Shown: piece by piece, positions 1 to 10,400 of the stretch | Layout: each line of letters starts with the position of its first letter | Numbering within the stretch: the first letter of the stretch is position 1 | DNA from: Bacteroidetes bacterium GWA2_32_17 | GTDB lineage: Bacteria; Bacteroidota; Bacteroidia; Bacteroidales; GWA2-32-17 | Reading direction: 5' to 3' | DNA length: 64,000 nt | Assembly (NCBI GenBank): GCA_001769035.1 | Contig: MENF01000100.1 | Location: 1-64,000 of the forward strand | Translations under genes and position numbers: made by a program | Notes under the pieces: generated by a model | Told to the model about the DNA's origin: nothing | Database searches by the model: none | The model's input: only the letters and a program-made list of their open reading frames with translations

Positions 1-88
1 TCTCAATAATTAGGTGGTATTATTTAAACAATAGAACATTTGAAAAACGAACTGATGTTACGTAAAAGAGTTTCACACAATGATTATT

Positions 89-160
89 TCTCGCAAAAGC
101 GCCATTACGCCAAGAAAAATTTTTTTTTTAAAACTTTGAGACCTTGGCGGCTTTGCGAGA
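89..160. repeat. Inverted-repeat (REP-like) element
   Basis: The left arm TCTCGCAAAAGCGCC (89-103) is the near-perfect reverse complement of the right arm GGCGGCTTTGCGAGA (146-160), separated by an A/T-rich loop. It lies just beyond the 3' end of the dipeptidase gene. Such 'tctcgcaaagcgcc' palindromes recur between genes in Bacteroidota genomes; no coding content is visible. Confidence 0.55.
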
Positions 161-192
161 CAAATTTTTTACTTGCGTAACATGAGGTATTA

Positions 193-218
193 ACAAAAAA
201 AGGAGCAATGCTCCTTTT
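193..218 (-). terminator. Rho-independent terminator of the C69 dipeptidase gene
   Basis: Read on the minus strand this is AAGGAGCATTGCTCCTTTTTTT: a seven-pair stem followed by a T run, starting a few bases after the dipeptidase stop codon. Confidence 0.75.
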
Positions 219-224
219 CTTTGT

Positions 225-1910
225 TTAATGTTTTGATTCGGCAGGAACTTTAAATTTATCACCGGTTTGCCTTACAATTTCACGATAAAATTCATTGCTA
301 TATCCTAGTTGTGAAACTTTAGGATTACGCTGTCCGGGAATAGTGGTTTTAATGTTTCCGTCCATATATTTTGTAAACAGAAAACCATAAAGTTGTTTCC
401 ATCTTTTAACTGTTTCGTTTCCTGTGTTTACGCTATAATTTGTAATATATTCTAATGCTTTTGCAGGGGTTTTTTTATAAAGTTCAGATGCTTCTTTATC
501 AATATTTGGAATAGTTTCGATGTAATTAGTTTCGAGTTCACGCTGAACCAGTTGAATATCTTTAATAATATCACTATATCGCGTATATGCAAAATTAGAA
601 ACCTGATTAAATGCCCAGAATGCACTATTATCGCTAAATACCATCATCGAACCATTGCCAACAGCAAAAGTTTCGGGAACCTTTGTTATTCCACAATACA
701 TTGGTACATAAACATTTGAATAGGTATCGTCAACACCAAACCAAAATATTCCACCAATTGGGTTTGGTAACCACGAACGACTTTGAGTTACAAATGTAAA
801 TCCTGTTTGTTGAGTACTTACTGCACGTTCGTTAAAATATTCCGTACTATCTACTTTCCATGTTAAAGGTCTCCATCTTACAATACAACTATAAGAACCA
901 GCACCAAAATCTTTTGTCATATCCATTTTTGTTCCCTGATAATAATCGCGCATAAGCTCTATAACATCGTGAACACTTAGTTTTTTATCAGGTTTAATAT
1001 AAAGAGGCATACGGTTTATTAAATCATAACCCATTGCATATTGTTCGTATTTTGCCATATCTTTATTAACTCTGTTAAATTGTGCCCAAACACGAGCTTC
1101 GCAAAATCGTGCAGCTTCAAAATCGAGTGGAGCATATACATCTGAAAAACTAAAGTCTTTGTCTTCCCCTTTAAAATAACCCATTTTTCGAGCAAAAGAA
1201 ATAACATCCGGCGAATGAAAAACTGTTTGTTTTGGGTCAAAAAAGTTGTTCTTTTTTTGAAATGGGAATGTTGTTATACGGGCGTGGTTTGCATGTCCCG
1301 AAATATATCCATCAGGTATTAAAATTGCAACCCAAACAGCACCTTTGCTATAATCTATTTTACCTTTTGCATCTTTTTTTGGTGAACTTTTGCCAATCAT
1401 CTCAAGAATCCAAACTTCGTTTGCGTCAGAAATCGAAAACGACTCGCCCTCGCTGTAATAGCCGTATTCATTAATAAGTTCTGAAAATATTTTAATTGCT
1501 TCGCGTGCAGTTTTGGCTCGTTGAAGTGTGATATACATAAGTGAACCATAATCTACTATCGCTGTTGTGTCTTGAAGCTCTAAACGCCCCCCCCAAGTTG
1601 TTTCACCAATAGACACTTGATTTTCATTCATGTTTCCAACAACCGAATAAGTATGTTTTACTTGTTTAATTTTTCCAAGATATTTACCGGTATCCCATTC
1701 GTAAATATCAAACCATGAGCCTTCGGGATAATCGGCGGCAGGTCTATAATATAACTCGCCATATAAAACATGACTGTCGGCATTGTACGAAATCATTGTA
1801 GAACCATCGGTTGTTGCTCCCTTTGAAATTAATAGGTTAGTGCAGGAAATAGCATCTTGCGTAATAAATAAACCTATAGCAATTGAAATAGTTAAATTAA
1901 TTTTATTCAT
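225..1910 (-). CDS. C69-family dipeptidase, exported
   Basis: Predicted N-terminal-nucleophile dipeptidase of peptidase family C69 (PepD-like), which cleaves a broad range of dipeptides. The start is placed at the internal ATG at 1910 (561 aa) because a clear signal sequence follows it; the longer ORF adds 17 residues of AT-rich leader. The mature protein would begin at Cys in ISCTNLLISKGATTDGSTM, the family pattern in which the exposed N-terminal Cys is the nucleophile. The rest matches family features such as the EANEVWILEMIG-like central region and the aromatic-rich PxNPIGGIFWFGVDD stretch. The signal sequence suggests a periplasmic or surface location, so the job is probably scavenging of peptides. 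It stands alone, followed by its own terminator. Confidence 0.87.
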   Translation of the reverse strand: MNKINLTISIAIGLFITQDAISCTNLLISKGATTDGSTMISYNADSHVLYGELYYRPAADYPEGSWFDIYEWDTGKYLGKIKQVKHTYSVVGNMNENQVSIGETTWGGRLELQDTTAIVDYGSLMYITLQRAKTAREAIKIFSELINEYGYYSEGESFSISDANEVWILEMIGKSSPKKDAKGKIDYSKGAVWVAILIPDGYISGHANHARITTFPFQKKNNFFDPKQTVFHSPDVISFARKMGYFKGEDKDFSFSDVYAPLDFEAARFCEARVWAQFNRVNKDMAKYEQYAMGYDLINRMPLYIKPDKKLSVHDVIELMRDYYQGTKMDMTKDFGAGSYSCIVRWRPLTWKVDSTEYFNERAVSTQQTGFTFVTQSRSWLPNPIGGIFWFGVDDTYSNVYVPMYCGITKVPETFAVGNGSMMVFSDNSAFWAFNQVSNFAYTRYSDIIKDIQLVQRELETNYIETIPNIDKEASELYKKTPAKALEYITNYSVNTGNETVKRWKQLYGFLFTKYMDGNIKTTIPGQRNPKVSQLGYSNEFYREIVRQTGDKFKVPAESKH

Positions 1911-1972
1911 GTCATTATTTTTTTTAATTGGCAAAGTTAAATGAAAAAATGTTTTTGCCAATTTTGTTTTTT

Positions 1973-2052
1973 CATTCCGAACGATTGCTTTGTCATTCTG
2001 AACGGAGTGAAGAATCTAATTGCAAATATAGATTATTGGCATACTCGGAATA
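1973..2052. repeat. Dispersed repeat X, copy 1
   Basis: This block contains 'cattctgaacggagtgaagaatcta...actcggaat', the common 'agattcttcactccgttcagaatgac' palindromic repeat. A diverged copy in the same orientation lies at 6014-6100, on the far side of the propeller gene. Confidence 0.5.
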
Positions 2053-2094
2053 ATAGTTTTTATGCATATAATATACTCATTTAAAACATTGTTG

Positions 2095-2175
2095 GTTAAG
2101 GCATTACCCTACAGGTTACAAAGTTCCTGTTGGATTGGTGTTTAATCAAACAGGTGTTGTGCGACCTGTCGGATA
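2095..2175. repeat. Dispersed palindromic repeat Y, copy 1
   Basis: About 81 bp that match 5877-5957 with only a few mismatches. It contains nested inverted repeats: an outer pair (cctacaggt / acctgtcgg) and an inner pair around 'cctgttggatt...aatcaaacagg'. It sits 15 bp beyond the stop codon of the T9SS propeller gene and may double as its terminator. Confidence 0.65.
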
Positions 2176-2189
2176 GTAACAGCAAAATA

Positions 2190-5100
2190 TTAATTTACAA
2201 TTATTCGATAAACAACATTTTCTTTTTCTGAATAAATTTTTAAGAAATATATTCCTGCTGAAAATAATTTTGTTGGAAAACTGAATTTATCTGCATTTTT
2301 AATTTTCTTTTCAAACACTTCTTTTCCATACACATCAGTTAGTAAAAAGTTATAGTTCGAAAGTTTAGGCATTTTTATTTGTAACAATTGTCCTTTATTA
2401 ATTGGGTTAGGAAAAACTTTATATCCGTAATTCGACACATTGTTAATTCCTATACAAACATTATTAGTAATTTGAATTGTATCGCTACTAAAACAGTCAT
2501 TATTGTTCGAAACGGAAACCCAATAAGTTGCAATTCCAATAGGAGTTATGCTACCATCAATTGTAATAGAGTTTAATAAAGAACCTGTATTCCACAAATA
2601 ATTATCATAGCCAATTCCTGCATCAAGTGTAAAAATATCTGTATTGCACATAAATGTATCTATCCCAAGGTTTATATCAGGAGAAGCGAGGAAATTTACT
2701 GTAATTGTATCAATATCTGAACAGTTGTTAATATCATAAATCAGAATTGTGAAATCAACAATTCCAGAATAATCATGATTTGTATTTACATTAACAGACT
2801 GGCTGTTTCCGCAACAACTCCATTGATAAAAAGGAAAACCTGCAGTGGCAGTTAAAATTAAAGATTCATTGCTGCACACGGTTGTGTCATTACCTGCAAA
2901 AACAGTAGGATTGGCAACAACGTTTACGCTGATGGTGTCGTAACTGTCACAACCGTTATTATTCCATACATGAACATAATAGGTGTGCATCCCCTGTGAA
3001 AGAACTGTTCCATCAAGTAACACTGAACTTGAAGTTTCACCTGTATTCCACAGATAGTGATCTGCAACAGTATTTGAATTTAGGATAAGTGAATCTTCTT
3101 TACAGAAAGTAATATTATTACCTAAATTCGCATTGGGAGAAGGGATAAATGTTACGGAAACAGTATCGGAATTTGAACATGAGTAACTTTGATAATATAT
3201 AGTTACAGTATAGTTCACTGTTCCTAAATTAGTGTGATTTGCGTTTACATTAATGGATTGAGTATAACCACAACAACTCCAATCGTAATTTACATATCCC
3301 GGAGAAGCTGTTAATGTTACAGTTTCGTTATTGCACACTGTTGTATCTGAGCCTGCATTAATATAAGGGGTAAAAACTGTTAATAAGATAGTATCTATAA
3401 TAACATTGTTCAGATGATCAGTTGCAGTTAAAACATATTGAGTTGTGACAGAAGGTGTTGCTATAGGATTTAATACGGTATCGTTACTTAATCCGGTAGA
3501 GGGTGACCAATGAAACGAATAAGGTGGAGTACCACCAACAACAATGTTGTTAAAATAATATGGAGCTCCTTTGCAGATAGTAGTGTCTTTAGTATATAGA
3601 TGAGCGATGGTATTGGTATCAGCAAAAATCTCACCGCAACTCCAGTTTTGCGAATTGTAAAAATCAATAATGTTAGAAGTTATTTTTTTCAAAAGTGGGT
3701 TTACAGATGTTAAATTATTTCCCGAATAATCAATAGCATTAGGAAAAGCTACGTCAATACAAAGAGTGGTACCTGCATTAAAAGTAAATGGTCCAACCGT
3801 ACCAACCCCTCTTCTATCACCAGGTGGAAAGTTTTCAGTTACTTCCGACCATCCTCCCGGAATATTCGGATAACTGCTAAAACAATAATTTGTGTAAACA
3901 TTTCCTCCATATCCATTTCCTCCATAACTATAAGGTGTTCCATCTTTCCAGTATCCATTTAATACATTATAAAACTCAAAATTTGTAGAAGGATCGCCCA
4001 TATTTCCACTTGAATTACTGTAGTAATTGAAAGAATACATTGGGGAACTTAATAATACTACTCCTTGAGCGGGGATGTTAGTGCCATATTGTGCATCGTT
4101 AGGAGTAGCATTGTAAACATAATATAAACTTATAGTGCTATCGCAACCTATATAATCATCTGTTGGTACTCCGACATCAATATCGGTGTATATACCAAGA
4201 TAGAAATCATGATAATCGTTGACTGAGTAATTATACACTTTATAGTTGCAGAAAACAGTATTTGCAAGTGCCGAATCGGTTGAATTAAATGAATAAGATA
4301 AGGAATGGATTTCAACACCCAGAGGCAATCCACCTGAACCATGTGTGTATGCAACATCATTAAAAATTGTCAATATAGCCTGGTCGCCTCTGATTAACGG
4401 ATAGTCACCATTTATTGGGTCATAAAGATTATTATCATTTACATCTATATAATCAGCAGTTGGAGCCGGCCAATCAATAATTGAGAGAGGAATTATATAT
4501 CCTGGTTGATTGTAATTCAGAATGTGATTATCTATGTCTGTTTTTGAAATTTTCCATATTCTGTTCCATGTACTATCTTCAGAATAATTATTTAAATCTG
4601 AGTAGATTGGTCCCGACCATGTGTCATTATTATAATTAGAAAACCCTTGTGCAGCTAAATGAAGTTGGTTATTCTGGTCAAATCCACCGAGCCATATTGA
4701 ACTGGCAAAAATGGATGTAAATGCTGTATTTTTGGGTACTCTAAAACCCGCAATTTGTTCAGGTCTTTCAAAGAGTAATCCGGTGGAATTAATTCCGGCA
4801 GCAATATTGTTAGTGTCAAGATAATCAAAACGAACAGGTGGGATAGTCCATTTACGTGTTTCTATTAAACCATTGCTACTACCAAAATATACAAGATTAC
4901 CATTTGAGATAATTGAAACAAAACTACCGTATGAAAGACCATTATTCTCATTGAAATTTGTAAAAAAAACACCATTATAACGAGTTACGCCAACAATACT
5001 ATAACTAATCCAAATATTATTAGAATTATCTTGTGATAATGCTGTAATTGAATTTCCAAGAAGTCCATTTGTTGTTGTATATATTGTAAACGAACCATCA

Positions 5101-5768
5101 TATTTTACTAACCCTGCTGTAGTGCCAATCCACACATTACCTGTGTTATCACAAAAAAGCGATTTTATTGAATTTGATGGCAAACCATTTCCGGTTGTGT
5201 AATTAGTAAAAGTAGTTCCATTAAAAACCGAAAGACCAACATTAGTTCCAACCCATACATTTCCTGTTAAATCTGTGCAAATACAAACTATACTATTATT
5301 AATTAATCCATCGGCAGTTGTGTAATTTGTAAAGGTTGTACCATTATATTTTGATAAACCTGAAGTAGTTCCAGCCCATAATATACCACCTGTAGAAGTG
5401 GTAAGCGCCATTATATTGTTTCCGATTAATCCATCAGTTGTATGATATTGTATAAAAGTTGAGCCGGTATTTTTATTTAATCCAATTTGTGTTCCAAGCC
5501 AAACTGTTCCAGAAGCATCGCAAGCAAGAGATTTTACATAATTGTTCGAAAGTCCTTGAGTTGTTGAATAATTTGTAAAAGTTGTTCCATTAAACATACT
5601 AGCGCCATAAGTTGTTCCAATCCAAACATTTCCTGTTAAATCAGTTGTTAAAACTTTAACATTATTTGATGGAAGTCCATTTGCAGTAGTATATAATTTC
5701 CATACTTGAGCTTTAGTATTTACAACAATACAAATTATTACAAATAATAACGTGATTGTTTTTTTCAT
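2190..5768 (-). CDS. Secreted beta-propeller protein with T9SS type A sorting domain
   Basis: A 1192-residue secreted protein. Residues 1-20 form a signal peptide (MKKTITLLFVIICIVVNTKA). Residues about 25-310 hold seven or more propeller repeats of roughly 43 residues with the pattern 'GLPSNNVK.L..D.TGNVWIGT', the two-component regulator propeller (Reg_prop) type. A long middle region follows, then Ig/PKD-like repeats with 'TTVC.NE...T' strands (about 730-1100). The C-terminus GIYFLKIYSEKENVVYRIIVN with an upstream 'VFPNP' is a type IX secretion sorting domain. Unlike classical Reg_prop sensors there is no transmembrane segment, kinase or other output domain, so this is probably a cell-surface or released protein rather than a signal transducer. 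The substrate is unknown. Confidence 0.88.
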   Translation of the reverse strand: MKKTITLLFVIICIVVNTKAQVWKLYTTANGLPSNNVKVLTTDLTGNVWIGTTYGASMFNGTTFTNYSTTQGLSNNYVKSLACDASGTVWLGTQIGLNKNTGSTFIQYHTTDGLIGNNIMALTTSTGGILWAGTTSGLSKYNGTTFTNYTTADGLINNSIVCICTDLTGNVWVGTNVGLSVFNGTTFTNYTTGNGLPSNSIKSLFCDNTGNVWIGTTAGLVKYDGSFTIYTTTNGLLGNSITALSQDNSNNIWISYSIVGVTRYNGVFFTNFNENNGLSYGSFVSIISNGNLVYFGSSNGLIETRKWTIPPVRFDYLDTNNIAAGINSTGLLFERPEQIAGFRVPKNTAFTSIFASSIWLGGFDQNNQLHLAAQGFSNYNNDTWSGPIYSDLNNYSEDSTWNRIWKISKTDIDNHILNYNQPGYIIPLSIIDWPAPTADYIDVNDNNLYDPINGDYPLIRGDQAILTIFNDVAYTHGSGGLPLGVEIHSLSYSFNSTDSALANTVFCNYKVYNYSVNDYHDFYLGIYTDIDVGVPTDDYIGCDSTISLYYVYNATPNDAQYGTNIPAQGVVLLSSPMYSFNYYSNSSGNMGDPSTNFEFYNVLNGYWKDGTPYSYGGNGYGGNVYTNYCFSSYPNIPGGWSEVTENFPPGDRRGVGTVGPFTFNAGTTLCIDVAFPNAIDYSGNNLTSVNPLLKKITSNIIDFYNSQNWSCGEIFADTNTIAHLYTKDTTICKGAPYYFNNIVVGGTPPYSFHWSPSTGLSNDTVLNPIATPSVTTQYVLTATDHLNNVIIDTILLTVFTPYINAGSDTTVCNNETVTLTASPGYVNYDWSCCGYTQSINVNANHTNLGTVNYTVTIYYQSYSCSNSDTVSVTFIPSPNANLGNNITFCKEDSLILNSNTVADHYLWNTGETSSSVLLDGTVLSQGMHTYYVHVWNNNGCDSYDTISVNVVANPTVFAGNDTTVCSNESLILTATAGFPFYQWSCCGNSQSVNVNTNHDYSGIVDFTILIYDINNCSDIDTITVNFLASPDINLGIDTFMCNTDIFTLDAGIGYDNYLWNTGSLLNSITIDGSITPIGIATYWVSVSNNNDCFSSDTIQITNNVCIGINNVSNYGYKVFPNPINKGQLLQIKMPKLSNYNFLLTDVYGKEVFEKKIKNADKFSFPTKLFSAGIYFLKIYSEKENVVYRIIVN

Positions 5769-5789
5769 AGTAAATGTAATTTATTACAA

Positions 5790-5797
5790 CAAAGATA
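5790..5797 (-). promoter_or_regulatory. Candidate -7 element of the propeller gene
   Basis: On the minus strand the sequence reads TATCTTTG, matching the Bacteroidota TAnnTTTG element, 21 bp upstream of the start codon. No TTTG is found at the expected spacing, so support is partial. Confidence 0.35.
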
Positions 5798-5876
5798 ATA
5801 ATAAAACAAAAAAAAGCAATATTTTTATAATGTTTTTTTTGCATTGTAAAAATTTTTAATTTACAATAATTTATTA

Positions 5877-5957
5877 GTTAAGACACTACCCGACAGGTTA
5901 CAAAGTTCCTGTTGGATTGGTGTTTAATCCAACAGGTGTTGTGCGACCTGTCGGATA
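5877..5957. repeat. Dispersed palindromic repeat Y, copy 2
   Basis: Same element as 2095-2175, in the same orientation, with an intact outer stem CCGACAGGT / ACCTGTCGG and an inner stem CCTGTTGGATT / AATCCAACAGG. Together the two copies bracket the propeller gene. Confidence 0.65.
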
Positions 5958-6013
5958 TTTGTTGTAATTTGTTTTTTGAAAGTTGAATGAAAAATGTTTT
6001 TGCAAAGTTGTTT

Positions 6014-6100
6014 TTTCCATTTAGAACGAAGCATTTTATTATTCTGAAATGATTGAAGAATCTAATTATAAATAAAGATTCCTCACTCACTCGGAATGAC
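6014..6100. repeat. Dispersed repeat X, copy 2
   Basis: Diverged copy of the block at 1973-2052 ('ttctgaaatgattgaagaatctaatt...ctcactcggaatgac'). The order around the propeller gene is X-Y-gene-Y-X, all in one orientation. Confidence 0.45.
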
Positions 6101-6102
6101 AA

Positions 6103-6137
6103 AAAAACCGCGAAACAAAGTTTCGAGGTTTTTTTAA
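6103..6137 (-). terminator. Bidirectional hairpin terminator, probably of the usp gene
   Basis: AAACCGCGAAAC-AAA-GTTTCGAGGTTT with T runs on both strands. The nearest gene reading towards it is the universal stress gene ending at 6547; the 385-bp MITE A copy 1 lies between stop codon and hairpin, which suggests that the insertion separated the gene from its terminator. Confidence 0.6.
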
Positions 6138-6150
6138 TATCTGCTAATGT

Positions 6151-6535
6151 TATACTAAAAACGGGATAAATTTGTACAGAATAGGCATAAAGTATGATGG
6201 TTTCATTGCTCTATTGCTTCATTGTTAAACATTTAAATTCCTGTAACTACTCAGCCACTAAATATGGAATTTTTGCCACAGATTGCACAAATTTACGCAG
6301 ATTTAAAACCACCAAAGGTGGTTTATTGGCGAAAATTGATTAAAAAAGATTTTATTTTAATCTGTGACGTCTGCGTAATCTGTGGCAAATATTTGTTTAT
6401 GAACTCTTTGAACCGGCTGAGTAGTTACAAATTCCTTAATAGGTAATAACAATATAGCAATTTAACAATAGTTATTAGTATACCCTATACCTCTATACCA
6501 AGAATAATGTATAATTTTACCCCATGCACAGTATA
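6151..6535. mobile_element. MITE-like family A, copy 1
   Basis: The ends are TATACTAAAAACGGGATAAA on the left and, as reverse complement of the right, TATACTGTGCATGGGGTAAA, so they are imperfect terminal inverted repeats. The same ends occur at 11186-11505 and 16387-16540. There is no transposase; the only ORF (60 aa) is not credible. The interior carries two further inverted-repeat pairs. Confidence 0.65.
6243..6428. repeat. Nested inverted repeat inside MITE A copy 1
   Basis: GTAACTACTCAGCC (6243-6256) is the exact reverse complement of GGCTGAGTAGTTAC (6415-6428). Inside it, 'tgccacagattgcacaaatttacgcag' pairs with 'ctgcgtaatctgtggca'. This looks like a palindromic element inserted into the MITE, and the whole can fold into one long hairpin. 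Confidence 0.6.
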
Positions 6536-6546
6536 AATCAACAATT

Positions 6547-7374
6547 TTAGTAAAATCCTGTGGTCTTTTTTGTGTTGGTACGTGGATTAATGCACATTAC
6601 TGGAATTTTTGAGCTATTGGCAATAATTAGTTGCTCATCAGCAGCAAAAATATAATCAGTTAAGCGTGGTTGCTTTGTTGTCATAATCATAACCATGTCG
6701 GCATCTATTTCGGAAGCATATTTTATTGTTTGTTCCGAAAATTTTCCTTTTTGTTGCGAAACGGTAATTTCATAAGGAACATCTCTTTCGTCTAAATAAT
6801 TACGTGCAAAAGACAGATTAGCTTTGGTTCCACGCAATAGAGTTTTATCAGCAATAAATGGAATAAACAAAAACATTTTTGTTTTAAAATATGCCGAAAT
6901 ATACACTGCCCAACGTAATTTTTCTTTGCTTTCCTGACTAAAGTCAACAGGTAATACAACTTTTGCAAATGCTTCGTGCTCGGGTTTACCTTGCACTACA
7001 ATAAAAGGTACAGTTGAGTTTGCAATAACTTTAAGTGCCCAACTTCCTGTAAGTTTTTGCATACCTTTAATACCATGAGTTCCCATAACAACAAAAGTAG
7101 AACTAATTTCTTCGGCAGTTTCTTTAATAGAAGAAAAAATATTCCCCTCTTTAACAATTCCTTTAATTTCGACGTTGTATTTTTTTGAAGCGTCAGAAGC
7201 GACTTGTTCTAATTTCTCTAATGCCGAAGCTTCTTCTTTTTTGCTATTTGCAATGTTTAATAATATTATTGTTGCATTAATAGTTTTAACTAAACGAACA
7301 GCATGTAAAAGAGCATTCTCGGCTACCCCTGTAAAATCCCAAGGAACTAAAATAGATTTTGTTGTTTTTTCCAT
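6547..7374 (-). CDS. Universal stress protein, tandem UspA domains
   Basis: 275 residues with two UspA folds. The first (about 6-140) starts SILVPWDFTGVAENALLHA and carries the nucleotide-binding pattern of ATP-binding Usps, VMGTHGIKGMQKLTGSWA followed by VPFIVV. The second (about 150-270) starts KVVLPVDFSQESKEKL but lacks an intact G-2x-G-9x-G-S/T loop, so only the first domain probably binds ATP. Cytoplasmic. It is transcribed divergently from the cyclase gene with about 60 bp between the start codons. Usps of this layout are common in Bacteroidota; the ligand and exact role cannot be read from the sequence. Confidence 0.88.
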   Translation of the reverse strand: MEKTTKSILVPWDFTGVAENALLHAVRLVKTINATIILLNIANSKKEEASALEKLEQVASDASKKYNVEIKGIVKEGNIFSSIKETAEEISSTFVVMGTHGIKGMQKLTGSWALKVIANSTVPFIVVQGKPEHEAFAKVVLPVDFSQESKEKLRWAVYISAYFKTKMFLFIPFIADKTLLRGTKANLSFARNYLDERDVPYEITVSQQKGKFSEQTIKYASEIDADMVMIMTTKQPRLTDYIFAADEQLIIANSSKIPVMCINPRTNTKKTTGFY

Positions 7375-7433
7375 AATTATTGTGATATTTTTATTAAGTT
7401 TACATCGTTTTTTTTAAATTGTTTTCGTTACAA

Positions 7434-10400
7434 ATGATTTTTTATAAACATAGCAAAGTTACAAAAAAAAAAATTAACACAACAAAACTTTTCTTAATTG
7501 TTGTCTTTCAATTTATTAGTATCTTTTTGTTTTGTCAGGAAAATGAAATGGGAATACCTTTTGCCCAAAATTTTCCACCTAAAATTTATGGTTACGAGAA
7601 TCAAAATTATTCGATTACCGAAGATGCAAATGGAATTCTTTATGTTGGTAATTTAAGCGGAGTTCTCGAATACGACGGTTATTCGTGGCGACTTATCCCA
7701 CAAAATGGATTTCCACAATTAACTTTAGATAGCAAGGGACGTGTTTATGTCGGGAGTTACAATGATTTTGGTTATTTGAATAGAAATAAACAAGATATTA
7801 ATGTTTTTGTTTCACTAATAAACAAATTCCCTTATAAAAACAAAAATATAGGACAAGTTTCTAAAATTGTTTCACAAAACGAAAACATATTATTTGTTGC
7901 AGGTTCAAATTTATATTTATGGAATGGTAACATTATTAAAATGCTTGATAGTTCAGCAATTGCAATAAACATTTTTAAAGTTAATAAGCAAATTTATGTT
8001 TCCCGCGAACCTGGCGGAATTTATAAATATTTACAAAGTGCATTAATAAAAGTAAACGATAACGAGTTTTTTACAAATAAAACTATTCTGGGGATTTTGC
8101 CTCATAACAATTCACTTTTAATTAAAACTCTACAGGACAAAACATTTTTTATACTAAATCAAGATAGTACAGTAATTCCACTTTACTCCGAAATTGATGA
8201 ATTTTTAAAAACCAATGAATTTACATGTGCAATACCAGTTGCCGAAGGATTTTATGCTATTGGAACTAAACTTGGAGGATTTATTGTAATTGATAAAGAA
8301 GGAAAATATATAACTGGCTTAAACGAAAAAACCGGGCTTTATAATGATTATGTTCACGATTTGTACCTCGACAAAAGAAATAATTTGTGGGCAAGTTTAA
8401 ATAATGGTATTTGCCGTACCGAAGTACCATCGGCTTTTACTTATTTTAACAGAAACAATGGAGTACTTGGCGGTATTTCATCAATTTGCAGGTATCGTGG
8501 TAAATTATATATTGCTACTTCACGTGGTGCATTTTACTTAAAAACAAATCCGCTCGCTATCGTATCCAAAAAAAATTTGAATGTTAATTCCGAAAAATTT
8601 GTTCCTGTAAAAAATATTAAAACAGATTGCAATAGGTTTTTTCCATTAAAAGAAGGTTTGTTACTTTCGGCTAATGATGGTATTTACATTATAAATAATG
8701 ATGAAGCCAAAAAAATTTCAGACGGACAGTTAGAGGCAATTGCACGTTCAAAAACTAATTCCAACATAATTTATCTTGGAAAAATTAATGGACTTTTTGC
8801 ATTAAGTTATAACAATGGTAAATGGAATGAATTAGGAAAATTAGAAAAAATAAATGCTCCAATAAGAACTATTGCCGAAGACAACAACGGAACTCTTTGG
8901 TTAGGAACCGACTACAATGGCGTTTACAAAGTTAATTTGAGCAATGGGTGGAATAAATTAGCAAATATTTCAACATGTTTTGAAAGAAATGGATTACCTA
9001 AAAATCATAATTGGATTGATGTATATAATTCTGCTCAAGGTGTTCTTTTTTCTACTCAAAAAGGGGTTTACCGGTTCAATTATAAAAATGACCAGTTTTA
9101 TATTGATACAGTTTTAGGACTCGATTATAGTAGCAGCAAAAGATGGGTTTACCCAATAACCGAAGATAATAATAGTAATTTATGGCTAAGCTCTGGAGTA
9201 GAAGGAATATTTGACAAAGAAACAGCAGTTGCATATTATAAAGGTCAGGGGAAAAAATATTTATTAAAATCTGTTCCCTTTAGAAAAATTAAAGATTATA
9301 CTATTGAATCAATATATCCCGATTTTAATAATATTGTTTGGTTTGGCGGGTTTGATGGCTTAATTCGTTTCGACCCAAAATATTATAACAACGATGCAAT
9401 TTTTCTTAAAACAATATTGCGGCAAGTAATTATTGGACACGATTCGATTGTTTTTTGTGGTGTTAGTACAACTAATGACGCTATTACCGGAATATTAGAT
9501 ACTTTAATTCCTAAATTTCAATATCGCTACAACCATATTACGTTTAATTTTTCAGCACCATTTTTCGAAAGCCCCGAATATGTCTTTTATCAGTATTATC
9601 TTGAGAATTTCGATAAAGAATGGTCAACATGGGAACACATTCACCTTAAAGAATATACAAATCTATACGAAGGACAATATGTTTTTCATGTACGTGCAAA
9701 AAATATTTATAACAATCTGTCAAAAGAAGCTACGTATCATTTTATAATTAAACCACCTGTTTGGCGAACATGGTATGCAGTATTAATATACTTAGTTATT
9801 TTAGCAAGTTTTATATTAATGTTACTTAAATGGCGTGCGTATTCTTATGCACAGGAAAAATTTAAACTTGAATATTTATTAGCCGAACGTACCGAAGAAC
9901 TTGTAAAACAAAAAGAACGAGCCGAAGATTTAATTGCTAACATTTTACCAAAAGATACAGCCGAAGAATTAGCATCAAAAGGACATGCTACCCGAAAAAA
10001 ATACAAAATGGTTACAGTGTTGTTTAGTGATGTTCAGGGATTTACGCAAATTGCCGAACACATGAACCCCGAAAAACTTTTAGACGAATTAGACAAATTC
10101 TTTTTACAATTCGATATTGTTGTCGAAAAACTTGGTATCGAAAAAATTAAAACCATTGGCGATGCGTATATGTGTGCGGGTGGAATTCCTCAAAAAAACA
10201 GAACAAATCCTATTGATGTAATAATGTCGGCAATTGAAATGCAACAATTTATGAAAATTCTTCGCAAAGAATCGGAAAACGAATGGGACATTAGAATAGG
10301 CATTCATACCGGACCTGTAATTGCCGGTGTTGTTGGAAGTAAGAAATTCTCTTATGATATTTGGGGCGACACAGTTAACATTGCAAGCCGAATGGAATCG

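Noticed and set aside
5878-6102. 74-aa minus-strand ORF
   Set aside because: It lies entirely in repeats Y and X.
6264-6446. 60-aa ORF 'MEFLPQIAQIYADL...'
   Set aside because: It is a translation of the nested palindrome inside MITE A copy 1; this phrase is a common by-product of the 'gccacagatt' repeat.
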